Below, in pieces: positions 28,296 through 37,741 of a stretch of 64,000 nt of DNA. The stretch spans positions 62,001 to 126,000 of the forward strand of contig JAPSLP010000009.1 of NCBI GenBank assembly GCA_031180665.1, written 5' to 3'. The number at the start of each line of letters is the position of its first letter. The first letter of the stretch is position 1. The notes under the pieces are model-generated. The model was not told the DNA's origin. It made no database searches and worked only from the letters and a program-made list of their open reading frames with translations. The translations under genes were made by a program, and so were the position numbers. The DNA comes from Cupriavidus sp. (GTDB lineage Bacteria; Pseudomonadota; Gammaproteobacteria; Burkholderiales; Burkholderiaceae).

Positions 28296-30388
28296 GGCAT
28301 GCGGCCCGCAGCGTCGCCGGACACGGCGGCATCGAGCGCACTGCCCCGTCCTTCGAGATTGCCGAGATTGCGGTAGCGCGCCAGCGCCCACAGCGGGAAA
28401 TACCGCGCATAGCCGTGATAGCGCAGATAGAACACGCGCGGAAAGCCGACCGCGGTGAAATGCTGCTCGTCCCACAACCCGTCGGCACGCTGCTCCCGCA
28501 GCAGATAATCGATGCCGCGCGCGAGCGCGGGCAGATCGCGGCAACCGGCCGCCATCAGCCCCAGCAGCGCCCAGGCGGTCTGCGACGGCGTGCTCGGCGC
28601 GCTCTCGTGGCCGCGGTAATCGAGCCGGTAGCTGCTGCCGTCTTCGCCCCAGCCGCCGTCGCCGTTCTGCACCGACAACAACCACTGCGCGGCGCGCCGC
28701 ACCGGCGCCGCATCGGGACCGAGGCCGGCGGCCTGCAGCGCGCACAGCGCACTCCAGGTGCCATACAGGTAGTTGGTGCCCCAGCGCCCGTACCAGCTGC
28801 CGTTGGCCTCCTGCTGGTCCAGCAGATAACCCAGCGCCTGCGCGGCGGCGCGGCTGTTCGCCGGCAATTCGCCCAGTTGCGCCAGCATCGACAGGCAGCG
28901 CGCCGACACGTCGGCGGTCGGCGGATCGAGCAGCGCGCCATGATCGGCAAACGGGATGCTGTTCAGATGGCTGTGTGTGTTCTCCGGCTCGAAGGCGCCC
29001 CAGCCGCCGTCGCCGCTCTGCATGCCTTCGATCCATTCGCGCGCACGGACCAGCGCCGGCTCGACGCGGCCGTGCCAGCGCGAATCGCCGCGCGCTGCGC
29101 GATCGAGGGCCATCGCGACCACGGCGGTATCGTCGACATCGGGATAGTGGGGATTGGCATATTGGAAGGCCCACCCCCCGGGACGCAGATGCGGGCGGCG
29201 CACGGCCCAGTCGCCGCGCACGTCCAGCACTTGCAGGGGCAGCAGCCAGTCGAGCGCACGCCGCGCCGCCGCCAGCGCGCGTTCGCCACCGGCTTCGAGC
29301 ATTGCATGGCAGGTCAGCGAGGTATCCCACACCGGCGAAAAGCAGGGCTGGCAATACGTCTGGTCACCATGCTCGACCAGCAGGCGGTCCAGCGCCGCGC
29401 GGGCCTGCGCGACCACCGGCTCGTCGCGCGGCACGCCCAGCGCGTCGAACATCATCACCGCATTGACCATCGCCGGAAAGATCGCGCCCAGGCCATCGTC
29501 GCCGTTCAGGCGCTCGCGCACGAACCGCTCGGCGCGCTGCATCGCGCGCCGGCGCAGCGGGCCCGGCGACAGGGGCTCGAGCACGCGCAGCGCGGCATCG
29601 ACGCCGCGGAACACCGCATACCAGAAGCGGCTCTGATGCGGCGCCCTGCCTGGCATCCGTGCGGCCTGGCTGGGCCGGCGGAACAGTTCGTCGATGCCGA
29701 CGCGGCGCGGATTGCGCGCACACGGGCGCAGCGTGTTCAGTACCAGCAGCGGCACGATGACCGTCCGTGCCCAGTACGAGATCTTCGACAGATGAAAGGG
29801 AAACCACAGCGGCAGCAGCATGATCTCGACCGGCATCAGCGGCACCGCCCGCCACGGCATCACGCCGTACAGCGCCAGCAGCGTGCGGGTGAACACATTG
29901 CTCGCTTCGGCACCGCCAAGCGCCAGGATGCGCGCGCGCGCGCGTTGCATCGCCGGCGCATCGACCGGCTCGCCGATCATCTTCAGCGCGAAATACGCCT
30001 TGACGCTGGCGCTGATGTCGGACGCGCCGCCATGGAACAGCGGCCAGCCGCCGTCGGCGTTCTGCCGGCGCAGCAGATAGCGCCCGATGCGCGCCTCCCG
30101 CGCGGGATCGGCCGGCTCGCCCAGGTAGTGGACCAGCAGCACGTATTCGGAAGGGATCGTGGTATCGGCTTCGAGCTCGAAGACCCAATGGCCGTCGGGC
30201 CGTTGCCGCGCGATCAGCGCGTCGACGGCGTGCGCGATGGCGGCATCGATGCGCGAGTCGGTGGAAGCGGTGGAAGCGGTGGAAGGGGTGAACGCAGGGA
30301 AGGACGGCGCGAGGGAGGCGGAATCCGGCCGGTCCCTGGTGTCCACGGCTTGCGGCGAACCGGTCAAGGCGATCTGGATTTGAGCCAC
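28283..30388 (-). CDS. shc: Squalene-hopene cyclase Shc (HpnF)
   Basis: Cyclises squalene to diploptene/diplopterol, the core step of hopanoid synthesis, as a monotopic membrane enzyme. It has 701 residues, a little longer than usual because of a Ser/Thr/Ala-rich N-terminal extension (residues 1-45). The catalytic DxDD motif is DVDDTAV. Many QW repeats are present (QNADGGWPLFHGG, QSGDGGWGAFEPE, QEANGSWYGRWG, QNGDGGWGEDGSS). The start is GTG at 30388 with AGGAGT four bases upstream; an out-of-frame ATG overlaps it. hpnG follows with overlapping codons, so the two form an operon. Confidence 0.95.
30259..30285. repeat. 9-bp tandem repeat in the 5' end of shc
   Basis: CGGTGGAAG three times in a row, encoding the Ala-Ser-Thr repeat of the non-conserved N-terminal extension of the cyclase. 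Confidence 0.85.
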
Positions 30389-30593
30389 ATCACTCCTCGT
30401 CACGCAATGACATCGCGAGGCAGCCGGCGGGGCGGGACCACGACCGGCGCGCGTGCAGACCCGCGATCGGTGTTGGGGGGTCGGGCGATTATAGCAACAA
30501 GGCCGAAGGCGGGCCGGACATGCCCGCCCGCCTTGACAGCCCCCGTTCCGCGCTTCTATGCTGGCGCACATTGTTCCTTTCAAAAGACCGATG

Positions 30594-30608
30594 TTCTGTT
30601 GTACAGAA
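30594..30608. promoter_or_regulatory. Palindromic operator candidate before the CoA-transferase gene
   Basis: TTCTG-TTGTA-CAGAA, a perfect 5+5+5 inverted repeat ending 27 bp before the ATG at 30635. The size and layout fit an IclR-family operator, and an IclR-type regulator gene lies at 34269-34997. Confidence 0.5.
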
Positions 30609-30634
30609 TACAAGGGAACCTCGGCGAGATCGCC

Positions 30635-31885
30635 ATGAATCCCGACTCCCCCAACGGCAGCCCATCCGGGGCCGCGCCGAAAGACCCGCGCAAACCGCTG
30701 CGCGGCATCCGCGTGCTCGACCTGACCAATGTGCTGGCCGGCCCCTTCTGCTGCCACCAGCTGGCCCACATCGGCGCGGACGTGATCAAGGTGGAAACGC
30801 CCGGCACCGGCGACCTGGCGCGCCAGCTTGGCGCCGACGCCGAGCTGAACCGCAGGCTGATGGGCGTGTCCTTCCTGGCGCAGAACCCCGGCAAGCGCTC
30901 GATCACGCTGAACCTGAAGCATCCGCTGGGCAAGCAGGCGCTGCGCCGGCTGGTGCAGCAGTCGGACGTGCTGGTCGAGAATTTCCGCCCGGGCGTGATG
31001 GCGCGGCTCGGGCTTGGCTACGACACGCTCAGGCAGGACAATGCGCGGCTGATCTATTGCGCGATTTCGGGCTTCGGCCAGGACGGTCCGCTGGCCGACC
31101 TGCCGGCCTACGACCAGATCATCCAGGGCATGGCCGGCGTGATGAGCATCACCGGCGATGCCCAGACCGCGCCGTACCGCGTCGGCTATCCGGTCTCCGA
31201 CACCGTCGGCGGGCTGACGGCGGCGCTGGCGGTCGCCGCGGCGCTGGCCGACCGCGATCGCACCGAGGGCTACCTGATCGACGTGTCGATGCTCGAATCG
31301 ACGCTGGCGACGATGGGCTGGGTGGTGTCCAACTACCTGGTCGCCGGGCGCGAACCGGCGCCGATGGGCAACGACAACATGACCGCGAGCCCGTCGGGCA
31401 CTTTCCGTACCGGCGACGGGCTGATCAATATCGCCGCCAACAAGCAGGAACAGTTCGAGGCGGTCTGCCGCGTGATCGGCCGGCCGGAGCTGGCCACCGA
31501 CCCGCGTTTCGCCGAGCGCCAGGCCCGGCTGCAACATCGCGCCGCACTGCAGGGCGAGCTCGAGGCCGAGCTGACGCGCCAGCCCACCGCGCATTGGTGG
31601 CCGCTGCTGAACCAGGCCGGCGTGCCGGCAGGGCCGGTCTATACGGTGCCGCAGACGCTGGCCCATCCGCAGGTCGCCACGCGCGGCATCGTCGCCGAGT
31701 TTCCCGATGCGCCCGGCGTGGGACGCGACCTGCGCCTGCTGCGCACCGGCTTCAAGCTCGACGGGGCCGCGCCGGCAGTCCAGGCCCCGCCCCCCCAGCT
31801 GGGCCAGCACACCCGCGACATCCTGCTGGAACTCGGCTATACGGCCCAGCAGATCGACACCATGCAGGCGGAGCGCGCCCTATGA
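30635..31885 (+). CDS. Family III CoA-transferase (CaiB/BaiF)
   Basis: A 416-residue CoA-transferase that moves CoA from an acyl-CoA donor to a carboxylic acid. Family motifs present are GIRVLDLTNVLAGPFCCHQLAHIGADVIKVE, split here as RVLDLTNVLAGPF and GADVIKVE, then LVENFRPGVM, ISGFGQDGP, PAYDQIIQGMAGVMSITG and NVLA-type contacts. The catalytic-type Asp lies in the loop before the PAYDQ segment, as usual for class III. The gene overlaps the citrate-synthase-like gene by ATGA, so the two proteins probably act in sequence on the same acid, such as activation of a citrate-like acid and then cleavage. Confidence 0.9.
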   Translation: MNPDSPNGSPSGAAPKDPRKPLRGIRVLDLTNVLAGPFCCHQLAHIGADVIKVETPGTGDLARQLGADAELNRRLMGVSFLAQNPGKRSITLNLKHPLGKQALRRLVQQSDVLVENFRPGVMARLGLGYDTLRQDNARLIYCAISGFGQDGPLADLPAYDQIIQGMAGVMSITGDAQTAPYRVGYPVSDTVGGLTAALAVAAALADRDRTEGYLIDVSMLESTLATMGWVVSNYLVAGREPAPMGNDNMTASPSGTFRTGDGLINIAANKQEQFEAVCRVIGRPELATDPRFAERQARLQHRAALQGELEAELTRQPTAHWWPLLNQAGVPAGPVYTVPQTLAHPQVATRGIVAEFPDAPGVGRDLRLLRTGFKLDGAAPAVQAPPPQLGQHTRDILLELGYTAQQIDTMQAERAL

Positions 31886-32757
31886 CCGCATTCGATCCCT
31901 CCGCCCCGGACGCCGGCCAGCGCCGCGCCGAAGACTGGTGGCACAGCGCCATCATCGACATGCAGCCCGGCGTGATCCGCTATCGCGGCTATCCGATCGA
32001 GCAGCTGATCGGGCGCGTCTCGTTCGCGCAGATGATCTGGCTGATGCTGCGCGGCGAACTGCCGCCGCCGGGCCAGGCCGCCCTGCTCGACGCCGCGCTG
32101 ATGTCCGCGGTCGACCATGGCCCGCAGGCGCCCAGCATCGCGGTGGCGCGCATGGCGGCGACCTGCGGCGTGGGCCTGAACAATGCGATGGCGTCGGCCG
32201 TCAATCTGCTGGGCGACGTGCACGGCGGCGCCGGCGAGCAGGCGGTGGCGCTCTATCTGGATATCGCGGCGCGCGCCGATGCGGGACTGGCGCTGCCGGA
32301 CGCGGTGCGCCAGGGCCTGCAGGCCAGGCGCGAGCTGCACGGCAAATATGTCTCGGGCTTCGGCCATCGCTTCCATCCGATCGATCCGCGCGCGCCGCGG
32401 CTGCTCGAGCTGGTCGACCAGGCCGCCGCGGCGGGCGTGGTCGGCGGGCGGTTCGCCGCGATCGCGCGGGCGGTCGAGATCGAGCTCGGTGCGGGCCGAT
32501 CGCGGCCGGTGCCGATGAATATCGACGGTGCCACCGCGGTCATCTATGCCGAGCTCGGTTTCCCGCCGCCGCTGGCGCGCGGGTTGTTCTGCCTGTCGCG
32601 CTCGGTCGGCATTCTTGCGCATGCCTGGGAGCAGACCGGGCAAGGTGGCCGCAACAAGGGGCCGATGCCGCGCGAATTCATCTGGACCTATGACGGCCCC
32701 CCGCCGCGCGATGTGCCGGACGGACGGTCGGACGAAAAGCCGGACGCGAAGGGCTAG
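31882..32757 (+). CDS. Citryl-CoA lyase / citrate-synthase family protein
   Basis: A 291-residue protein of the citrate-synthase superfamily, shorter than true citrate synthase (about 430) and of the size of citryl-CoA lyase. Active-site motifs are LGDVHGGAGEQAV (His), GFGHRFHPIDPRA (His and Arg) and MNIDGATAVIYAELG (Asp). RGYPIEQLIGRVSF matches the N-terminal region of the superfamily. Translation is coupled to the CoA-transferase by an ATGA overlap. The pair could cleave citryl-CoA or a related 3-hydroxyacyl-CoA into acetyl-CoA and an oxo-acid; the physiological substrate is inference. Confidence 0.87.
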   Translation: MTAFDPSAPDAGQRRAEDWWHSAIIDMQPGVIRYRGYPIEQLIGRVSFAQMIWLMLRGELPPPGQAALLDAALMSAVDHGPQAPSIAVARMAATCGVGLNNAMASAVNLLGDVHGGAGEQAVALYLDIAARADAGLALPDAVRQGLQARRELHGKYVSGFGHRFHPIDPRAPRLLELVDQAAAAGVVGGRFAAIARAVEIELGAGRSRPVPMNIDGATAVIYAELGFPPPLARGLFCLSRSVGILAHAWEQTGQGGRNKGPMPREFIWTYDGPPPRDVPDGRSDEKPDAKG

Positions 32758-32785
32758 CGCGTTGGGAAGCTTTGCCGCTGGCGCG

Positions 32786-34108
32786 TCAACGGGGGTCGCC
32801 GGGAAGATCGGCGGCGAGCGCAGCGTCGGACCCTGGCTCGGACTCGGACTCCGCCTCGGACGCCGATGCAGACGCCGGCCCGGCTTGCGCCGCCGCGAGC
32901 GCTTGCTCGCGCTCCAGCGTGGACGCCAGCACATAGCGATCCCGCCCGCGCCGTTTCGCCTCGTACAGCGCGCGGTCGGCATTGCCGAACAGCTGCTGCC
33001 ACAGCCCCACCGAGTCGGAGCCATCGTCGCGCAGCTGCGCGACGCCGATGCTGACGCTGGCGAACTTGCCGGCCGGCCCGGGCAGCGGAATCGCCCGCAC
33101 CTTGCGCAGGATGCGCCGGGCCAGCGCGGTGGCCTGATGCTCGTCGGTATGGGGGCACAACACGCAGAATTCCTCGCCGCCGTAGCGGCCCGCTACATCC
33201 GAGGCGCGGCGCGAGTTGTCCAGCGCCTCGGCGATCGCCTGCAGCACCGCATCGCCGGCGCGATGGCCGCTGCGGTCGTTGACCTGCTTGAAATGATCGA
33301 CGTCGATGACCAGGCAGGCCACCGCCTGCCGGTTGCGCAGCGCGGACACGATCAGGCGGCTGGCGGCACTGTCGAGGGCGGCCCGGTTGAGCAGCCCCGT
33401 CAGGCCGTCGATGCGGGCGCCGCGCTCCTTGTTGGCGATGACCTGCTCCAGCGCCATCACGGTAAAGCCGAACAGGCCGAGCAGCGTCGCCACCAGCGGC
33501 GCGAGCACCACCACCGCGTTGTAGCCGGGGTCGTGGCCGAGATTGCCCGCATGGAACGGCGACGGGGAAATGGCGCCGTCGCCCTGCCAGGCCACGCCCG
33601 CGCCATAGAGTTGGGCGCACAGCTGGACGGCGCTCGCCAGCAGCACCAGCGGCAGGCCGATTTCGCTTTGGCGCACGCGCGAGCGCAGCAGCACCACGAT
33701 CGTCGTCAGCGACAGCAGCGCCAGCGCGACATAGGCGACGCGATGCAGTTGCAGCACAGCATGCGGTCCGGTCAGCGCATCGAGCGCGGCGGCGACCGTC
33801 GCCACCACGGCCACGCCCTGCATGCGGGTGAATCCGGGCAAACCCTGATGCACGCGCACGCCGCAATAGATCGTCAGCTTGCCGGCCAGGTAGAACATCA
33901 CGGCCACCGCGCCCACCTCGACCAGATGCGCCGTGGCCGCATTGATGGTCAGCGCGAGACCGCCGCCCGACAGCACCAGGTGGCCGCCGGCCCATAGGCG
34001 GCCGGCATCGGTGCGGATCAGCGCGAATACGAGGCCCGTCGAGATCAGCAGCGTGCTGGAAAACACCACCATCATGACGATCACAATGCTGTGCTGGTCT
34101 AGCTGCAC
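32786..34108 (-). CDS. Membrane diguanylate cyclase with product-inhibition site
   Basis: A 440-residue predicted cyclic di-GMP synthase. Residues 1-210 hold about six hydrophobic helices. The GGDEF domain at about 240-400 has DGLTGLLNRAAL, VIDVDHFKQVND and the active-site GGEEF. RASD lies exactly five residues before GGEEF, so the I-site for feedback inhibition is intact. The C-terminus is a Ser/Glu/Ala-rich disordered tail. The GTG start at 34108 is chosen for its GAGGGA site and because it places the first membrane helix near the N-terminus; an ATG 38 codons upstream lacks support. Confidence 0.88.
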   Translation of the reverse strand: MQLDQHSIVIVMMVVFSSTLLISTGLVFALIRTDAGRLWAGGHLVLSGGGLALTINAATAHLVEVGAVAVMFYLAGKLTIYCGVRVHQGLPGFTRMQGVAVVATVAAALDALTGPHAVLQLHRVAYVALALLSLTTIVVLLRSRVRQSEIGLPLVLLASAVQLCAQLYGAGVAWQGDGAISPSPFHAGNLGHDPGYNAVVVLAPLVATLLGLFGFTVMALEQVIANKERGARIDGLTGLLNRAALDSAASRLIVSALRNRQAVACLVIDVDHFKQVNDRSGHRAGDAVLQAIAEALDNSRRASDVAGRYGGEEFCVLCPHTDEHQATALARRILRKVRAIPLPGPAGKFASVSIGVAQLRDDGSDSVGLWQQLFGNADRALYEAKRRGRDRYVLASTLEREQALAAAQAGPASASASEAESESEPGSDAALAADLPGDPR

Positions 34109-34268
34109 GGTATCCCTCGGAAAATGCCGCGTTGCATATGCCCCGGCGGCACGGCCGCTCGTCCCAAAACCTTTGATGATAGCCGGCGCACCGGCGCCGG
34201 GCATCCCCCTTGAGTCGGGCATGGGCCGGCGGCGGCATCGTCCGTGGCGCCAGCCGACCGGCGCAGGC

Positions 34269-34997
34269 TCAGTCGTCGAAGGGGAAGCTGCCGCCCAGCG
34301 TTTCGGTCAGCGCGCGGGCGGCGCGCAGCACGTCCGCGCGGAAGTCCGGCCGATAGCGCGAGGCCGGGCACGTCAGCGTCAGCGCGCCGCGCAGTTCGCC
34401 GCCAGGACCGAACACCGGGGCCGACACGCCGGCGATATCGGGCACGCGGTCGCCGACCAGCGTCGCCACGCCCTCGCGGCGGATGGTGTCGTACAGCTGG
34501 CCGCGCGCGCCGGCGAAGGCGCGCAGCACGCGCCCGCCGGCGCCGCGATTGCGCGGCAGCAGATCGCCGGCGCGGGCATGGTCGCGCACCGGTTGCGGGG
34601 AATCGACGCGATAGAGGCATAGCCGGTGCTCGCCCTGTTCGACATGGAAGGCCGCGCTCTCGCGCGTGTCCTGCACCAGCTGGCGCAGCACCGGCATCAC
34701 GGCCGTCTCCAGCGAGAACGACGCGGCATAGACGGCATGCAGGCGCGCGACTTCGGAGCCCAGGCCGTAGCGGCCGTCGGCGTGGCGCACCACCAGCCGC
34801 GCATGCTCGAGCGAGGCGAGCAGCCGCAGCAGCGTACTTTTGTAGAGGCCCGAGCGCTGCGCCAGCTCCGCCAGCGTCAGCGCGGTATCGCCGAGCCGGA
34901 ACGCCCGCAGCAGGAACAGTGCGCGATCCACTGCCACCGCGCCGCCCTCGGCGGCATGCTTGTCGGCTTCGGAAACCTGGGCGGCTTTACGGGGCAT
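34269..34997 (-). CDS. IclR-family transcriptional regulator
   Basis: A 242-residue regulator. The N-terminal winged helix-turn-helix covers residues 20-85 (AVDRALFLLRAFRLGDTALT, AELAQRSGLYKSTLLRLLAS, GRYGLGSEVARL). The C-terminal IclR effector domain follows (VQDTRESAAFHVEQGEH, PRNRGAGGRVLRAFAG, APVFGPGGELRGALTLTCP). The ATG at 34997 is used; a TTG eight codons upstream is possible. A CCGTATAGAACGG palindrome lies about 40 bp before the start, so autoregulation is likely. Its targets may be the CoA-transferase pair and the dehydrogenase gene next door. Confidence 0.9.
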   Translation of the reverse strand: MPRKAAQVSEADKHAAEGGAVAVDRALFLLRAFRLGDTALTLAELAQRSGLYKSTLLRLLASLEHARLVVRHADGRYGLGSEVARLHAVYAASFSLETAVMPVLRQLVQDTRESAAFHVEQGEHRLCLYRVDSPQPVRDHARAGDLLPRNRGAGGRVLRAFAGARGQLYDTIRREGVATLVGDRVPDIAGVSAPVFGPGGELRGALTLTCPASRYRPDFRADVLRAARALTETLGGSFPFDD

Positions 34998-35034
34998 CGG
35001 GGCGAAAGAATGCGCGGTCAATGAGGTGCGCGCA

Positions 35035-35047
35035 CCGTATAGAACGG
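35035..35047. promoter_or_regulatory. IclR-type operator candidate
   Basis: CCGT-ATAGA-ACGG, a 4+5+4 inverted repeat of the form common before IclR-family genes, about 40 bp upstream of the regulator's ATG at 34997. Confidence 0.5.
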
Positions 35048-35085
35048 CCCTCGCTTTGTCAATCCAGCATGGCGCCAGCCGCCGG

Positions 35086-35162
35086 GTCCCCGCCTGCGCG
35101 GGGACGACGCGTTACGCCCGTCCCGCACGGTATGCCGCTGTCGTCCCCGCGCAGGCGGGGAC
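35086..35162. repeat. REPIN-like pair of inverted REP palindromes
   Basis: A 23-bp REP unit (starts GTCCCCGCCTGCGCGGGGAC) at 35086-35108 recurs as its exact reverse complement at 35140-35162, with 31 bp between. It lies in the gap between the IclR gene and the end of the dehydrogenase gene. Confidence 0.9.
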
Positions 35163-35234
35163 CCCATGGCTTTCCGCGTTGACGCCAACGATGGAAGAGA
35201 CCGGCCGCCGCTTGCGCAGCAACGACAGCATCGT

Positions 35235-36317
35235 TCACCCCAGCCGCCGCACCACCGCGTCGGCGAATTCGCGCGTGCTGGCCTTGCCCTTCAGGTCGCC
35301 GGTGCGGATGTTGTCCTCGTTCAGCGTCCGGTCGATCGCGGTGCGCATCCGCTGCGCGAGGTCCTGGCGGCCGACGTGCTCGAGCATCAGGCCGGCCGCC
35401 AGCATCAGCGCGACCGGATTGGCCACGCCCTTGCCGGCGATGTCCGGCGCGGAGCCGTGCACGGCCTCGAACACCGCCGCGTGCTCGCCGATATTGGCCC
35501 CGGGCGCCAGGCCCAGCCCGCCGACCAGTCCGGCGATCTGGTCCGACAGGATGTCGCCGAACAGGTTCGTGCACAGCAGCACGTCGAACTTCCACGGGTC
35601 GAGCACCAATTGCATCGCGCAGGCATCGACGATGCGGTCCTCCATCTCGACCCGCCCCGCATAATCGGCCGCCACCTCGCGCGCGGCCTCCAGGAAGATG
35701 CCGGTCAGCGCCTTCAGGATGTTGGCCTTGTGGACCACGGTGACCTTCCTGCGGCCGTTGCGCAGCGCGTATTCGAAGGCGAAGCGGGCGATGCGCAGGC
35801 AGTCGGCGCGCGTATTGGTACCGGTGGACACCGCCACCGCGCGCGGATCGTCGCCGACCGCGATGTAGTAGTCGTGCGCGACGTAGAAGCCGCCGACGTT
35901 CTCGCGCACCAGTACCAGGTCGATGTCCTGGTAGCGGCCGGGCACCAGCGTGCGGGCGGGCCGCACGTTGGCGTAGAGCTGGAACAGCTCGCGCAGCCGG
36001 ACATTGACCGAGCGGAAGCCCCCGCCCACGGGCGTGGTCAGCGGCCCTTTCAGCGCCAGGCCGGTGCGGCGGATGCTGTCCAGCGTGGCCTCGGGCAGCG
36101 GATCGCCGCTTGCCTGCAGCGCGGCCATGCCGGCCTGCTGCGTTTCCCAGGCGAACGGCGCGCCCAGCGCGTCGAGCACCTGCAAGGTGGCATCCATGAT
36201 TTCGGGGCCGATGCCGTCGCCGGGAATCAGCGTGGCCGGGATGGTGGCACCGTCGCCGGGGGTCGCGCTGGTGGTCGTCTTGTTGGCCTTGTTGGTCGGA
36301 TTTGCATCGGTTTGCAC
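35235..36317 (-). CDS. Isocitrate/isopropylmalate-type NAD(P)-dependent dehydrogenase
   Basis: A 360-residue beta-decarboxylating dehydrogenase of the isocitrate/isopropylmalate family. Motifs are TLIPGDGIGPEIM, KGPLTTPVGGGFRSVNVRLR, VLVRENVGGFY, VVHKANILK with the catalytic Lys, and TNLFGDILSDQIAGLVGGLG with the metal-binding Asp. The C-terminus includes EAVHGSAPDIAGKGVANP. The sequence VGGFYVAHDYY differs from the usual NTEGxYSG of NAD-isocitrate dehydrogenase, so the substrate may be another 2-hydroxy acid. The GTG at 36317 has GGAG eight bases upstream. Confidence 0.88.
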   Translation of the reverse strand: MQTDANPTNKANKTTTSATPGDGATIPATLIPGDGIGPEIMDATLQVLDALGAPFAWETQQAGMAALQASGDPLPEATLDSIRRTGLALKGPLTTPVGGGFRSVNVRLRELFQLYANVRPARTLVPGRYQDIDLVLVRENVGGFYVAHDYYIAVGDDPRAVAVSTGTNTRADCLRIARFAFEYALRNGRRKVTVVHKANILKALTGIFLEAAREVAADYAGRVEMEDRIVDACAMQLVLDPWKFDVLLCTNLFGDILSDQIAGLVGGLGLAPGANIGEHAAVFEAVHGSAPDIAGKGVANPVALMLAAGLMLEHVGRQDLAQRMRTAIDRTLNEDNIRTGDLKGKASTREFADAVVRRLG

Positions 36318-36400
36318 AGGCGATCTCCACAAAATGACAATGGCTACGGATGGCGGCGGCACGCCCGCCACAACCGGCCCGGGCGGAAACGCGGGCCCGC

Positions 36401-37741
36401 TCAGCCGCCAGGCGCCTTGCCGGCAAGGCTTGCGTCCTCGCCGCCCGGGCCCATCGACGGCTCGCCCTCCCCTGGCTGCGGCGCGGCGCGCGTGCGCACC
36501 ACCACCTCCGAATGCAAGGTTCGGTGCACCGGGCACTTGTCCGCGATGGCGAGCAGAGCCTCGCGCTGCTGCGCGTCCAGCGGACCGCGCAGCGTGACCT
36601 CGCGCTCGATCCAGTCGACCTTGCCGTCGCGCGTGTCGCATTCCGCGCAGTCCGCGGCATGGATCTTCTCGTGCCTCAGTGACACGCTGATGTGTTCGAG
36701 CGGCCAGCCCTTGCGCTCGGCCACCATCCGGATCGTCATCGAGGTGCAGGCGCCCAGCGCGGCCAGCAGCAGGTCGTAGGGCGCCGGTCCGCCGTTCAGC
36801 CCGCCGAACGAGACCGGCTCGTCCGCCAGCAGCCGGTGCTTGCCGACCGTGACCTGCTGCTGGAACTTGCCGGCATGGTTTTCCTCGACCCGCACCAGCC
36901 CCTCCTCGACCGCCGCGGCCGGCAGCGTGGCCGCATCGATGCCCAGGTAGCGCTGGCTCCAGGCCGCGATGGTGTTGGCGACATAGGTCGCGTCCTCGCG
37001 CCGCGTCAGCAGATGGTCGGCATGGTCCAGCGAGACGAAGCTCTTCGGATGGCGCGCGGCGATGAACAACTGCGTGGCATTGTCGATGCCGACCGTGTCG
37101 TCGACCGGGGAATGCATCACCAGCAGCGCGCGCCGCAGCTGCGACACCTTGGCGAGCAGCGCCTGTTCGGCGACGTCGTCCAGAAACTGCTTGCGGATGC
37201 GGAACGGACGGCCGGCCAACTGCACCTCGGCCTCGCCCTGCGCGGCGATGGTGTCGGCGTGCTCACGCAGCAGGCCGACGACGTGCGAGGGATCGCTCGG
37301 CGCGGCGATGGTCGCCACGGCCCTCGCCTCGGGGATGCCGTCGGCCGCCGCCAGCACGGCGGCGCCGCCCAGGCTATGGCCGATCAGCAGCGCCGGCGCC
37401 TGCAGATGCTGGCGCATGTAGTCGGCAGCCGCGTGCAGGTCGGCGACGTTCGACGAGAAATTGGTGTTGGCGAAATCGCCGCCGCTGCCGCCCAGGCCGG
37501 TGAAGTCGAAGCGCAGCACCGCGATGCCATGCTGGGTCAGAGCCTGCGCGATACGGCTGGCCGCCACCACGTCCTTGCCGCAGGTGAAGCAATGCGCGAA
37601 CAGCGCGTAGGCCTTGACGGGACCGGCCGGCATGTCGAGGCGGCCCGCCAGCGGCTGGCCGTCATGGCCGGGGAACTGGATTTTCTGGTTGGCCTGGCTC
37701 GGCTGGCTCGCCGGGCTCGGCTGATGCGATGGGTCGGGCAT
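36401..37741 (-). CDS. Alpha/beta hydrolase - OsmC fusion protein
   Basis: A 446-residue two-domain protein. The N-terminal alpha/beta hydrolase (residues 20-260) has FAHCFTCGKD, the nucleophile elbow IGHSLGGAA, MHSPVDDTVGI with the Asp and LDHADHLL with the His. The C-terminal OsmC/Ohr-type domain (residues 285-425) has SFGGLNGGPAPYDLLLAALGACTSMT with one peroxidatic-type Cys and a second Cys in ADKCPVHRTL. OsmC proteins reduce organic hydroperoxides with Cys thiols. Such fusions are known. It is divergent from the TRAP transporter operon. Confidence 0.92.
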   Translation of the reverse strand: MPDPSHQPSPASQPSQANQKIQFPGHDGQPLAGRLDMPAGPVKAYALFAHCFTCGKDVVAASRIAQALTQHGIAVLRFDFTGLGGSGGDFANTNFSSNVADLHAAADYMRQHLQAPALLIGHSLGGAAVLAAADGIPEARAVATIAAPSDPSHVVGLLREHADTIAAQGEAEVQLAGRPFRIRKQFLDDVAEQALLAKVSQLRRALLVMHSPVDDTVGIDNATQLFIAARHPKSFVSLDHADHLLTRREDATYVANTIAAWSQRYLGIDAATLPAAAVEEGLVRVEENHAGKFQQQVTVGKHRLLADEPVSFGGLNGGPAPYDLLLAALGACTSMTIRMVAERKGWPLEHISVSLRHEKIHAADCAECDTRDGKVDWIEREVTLRGPLDAQQREALLAIADKCPVHRTLHSEVVVRTRAAPQPGEGEPSMGPGGEDASLAGKAPGG

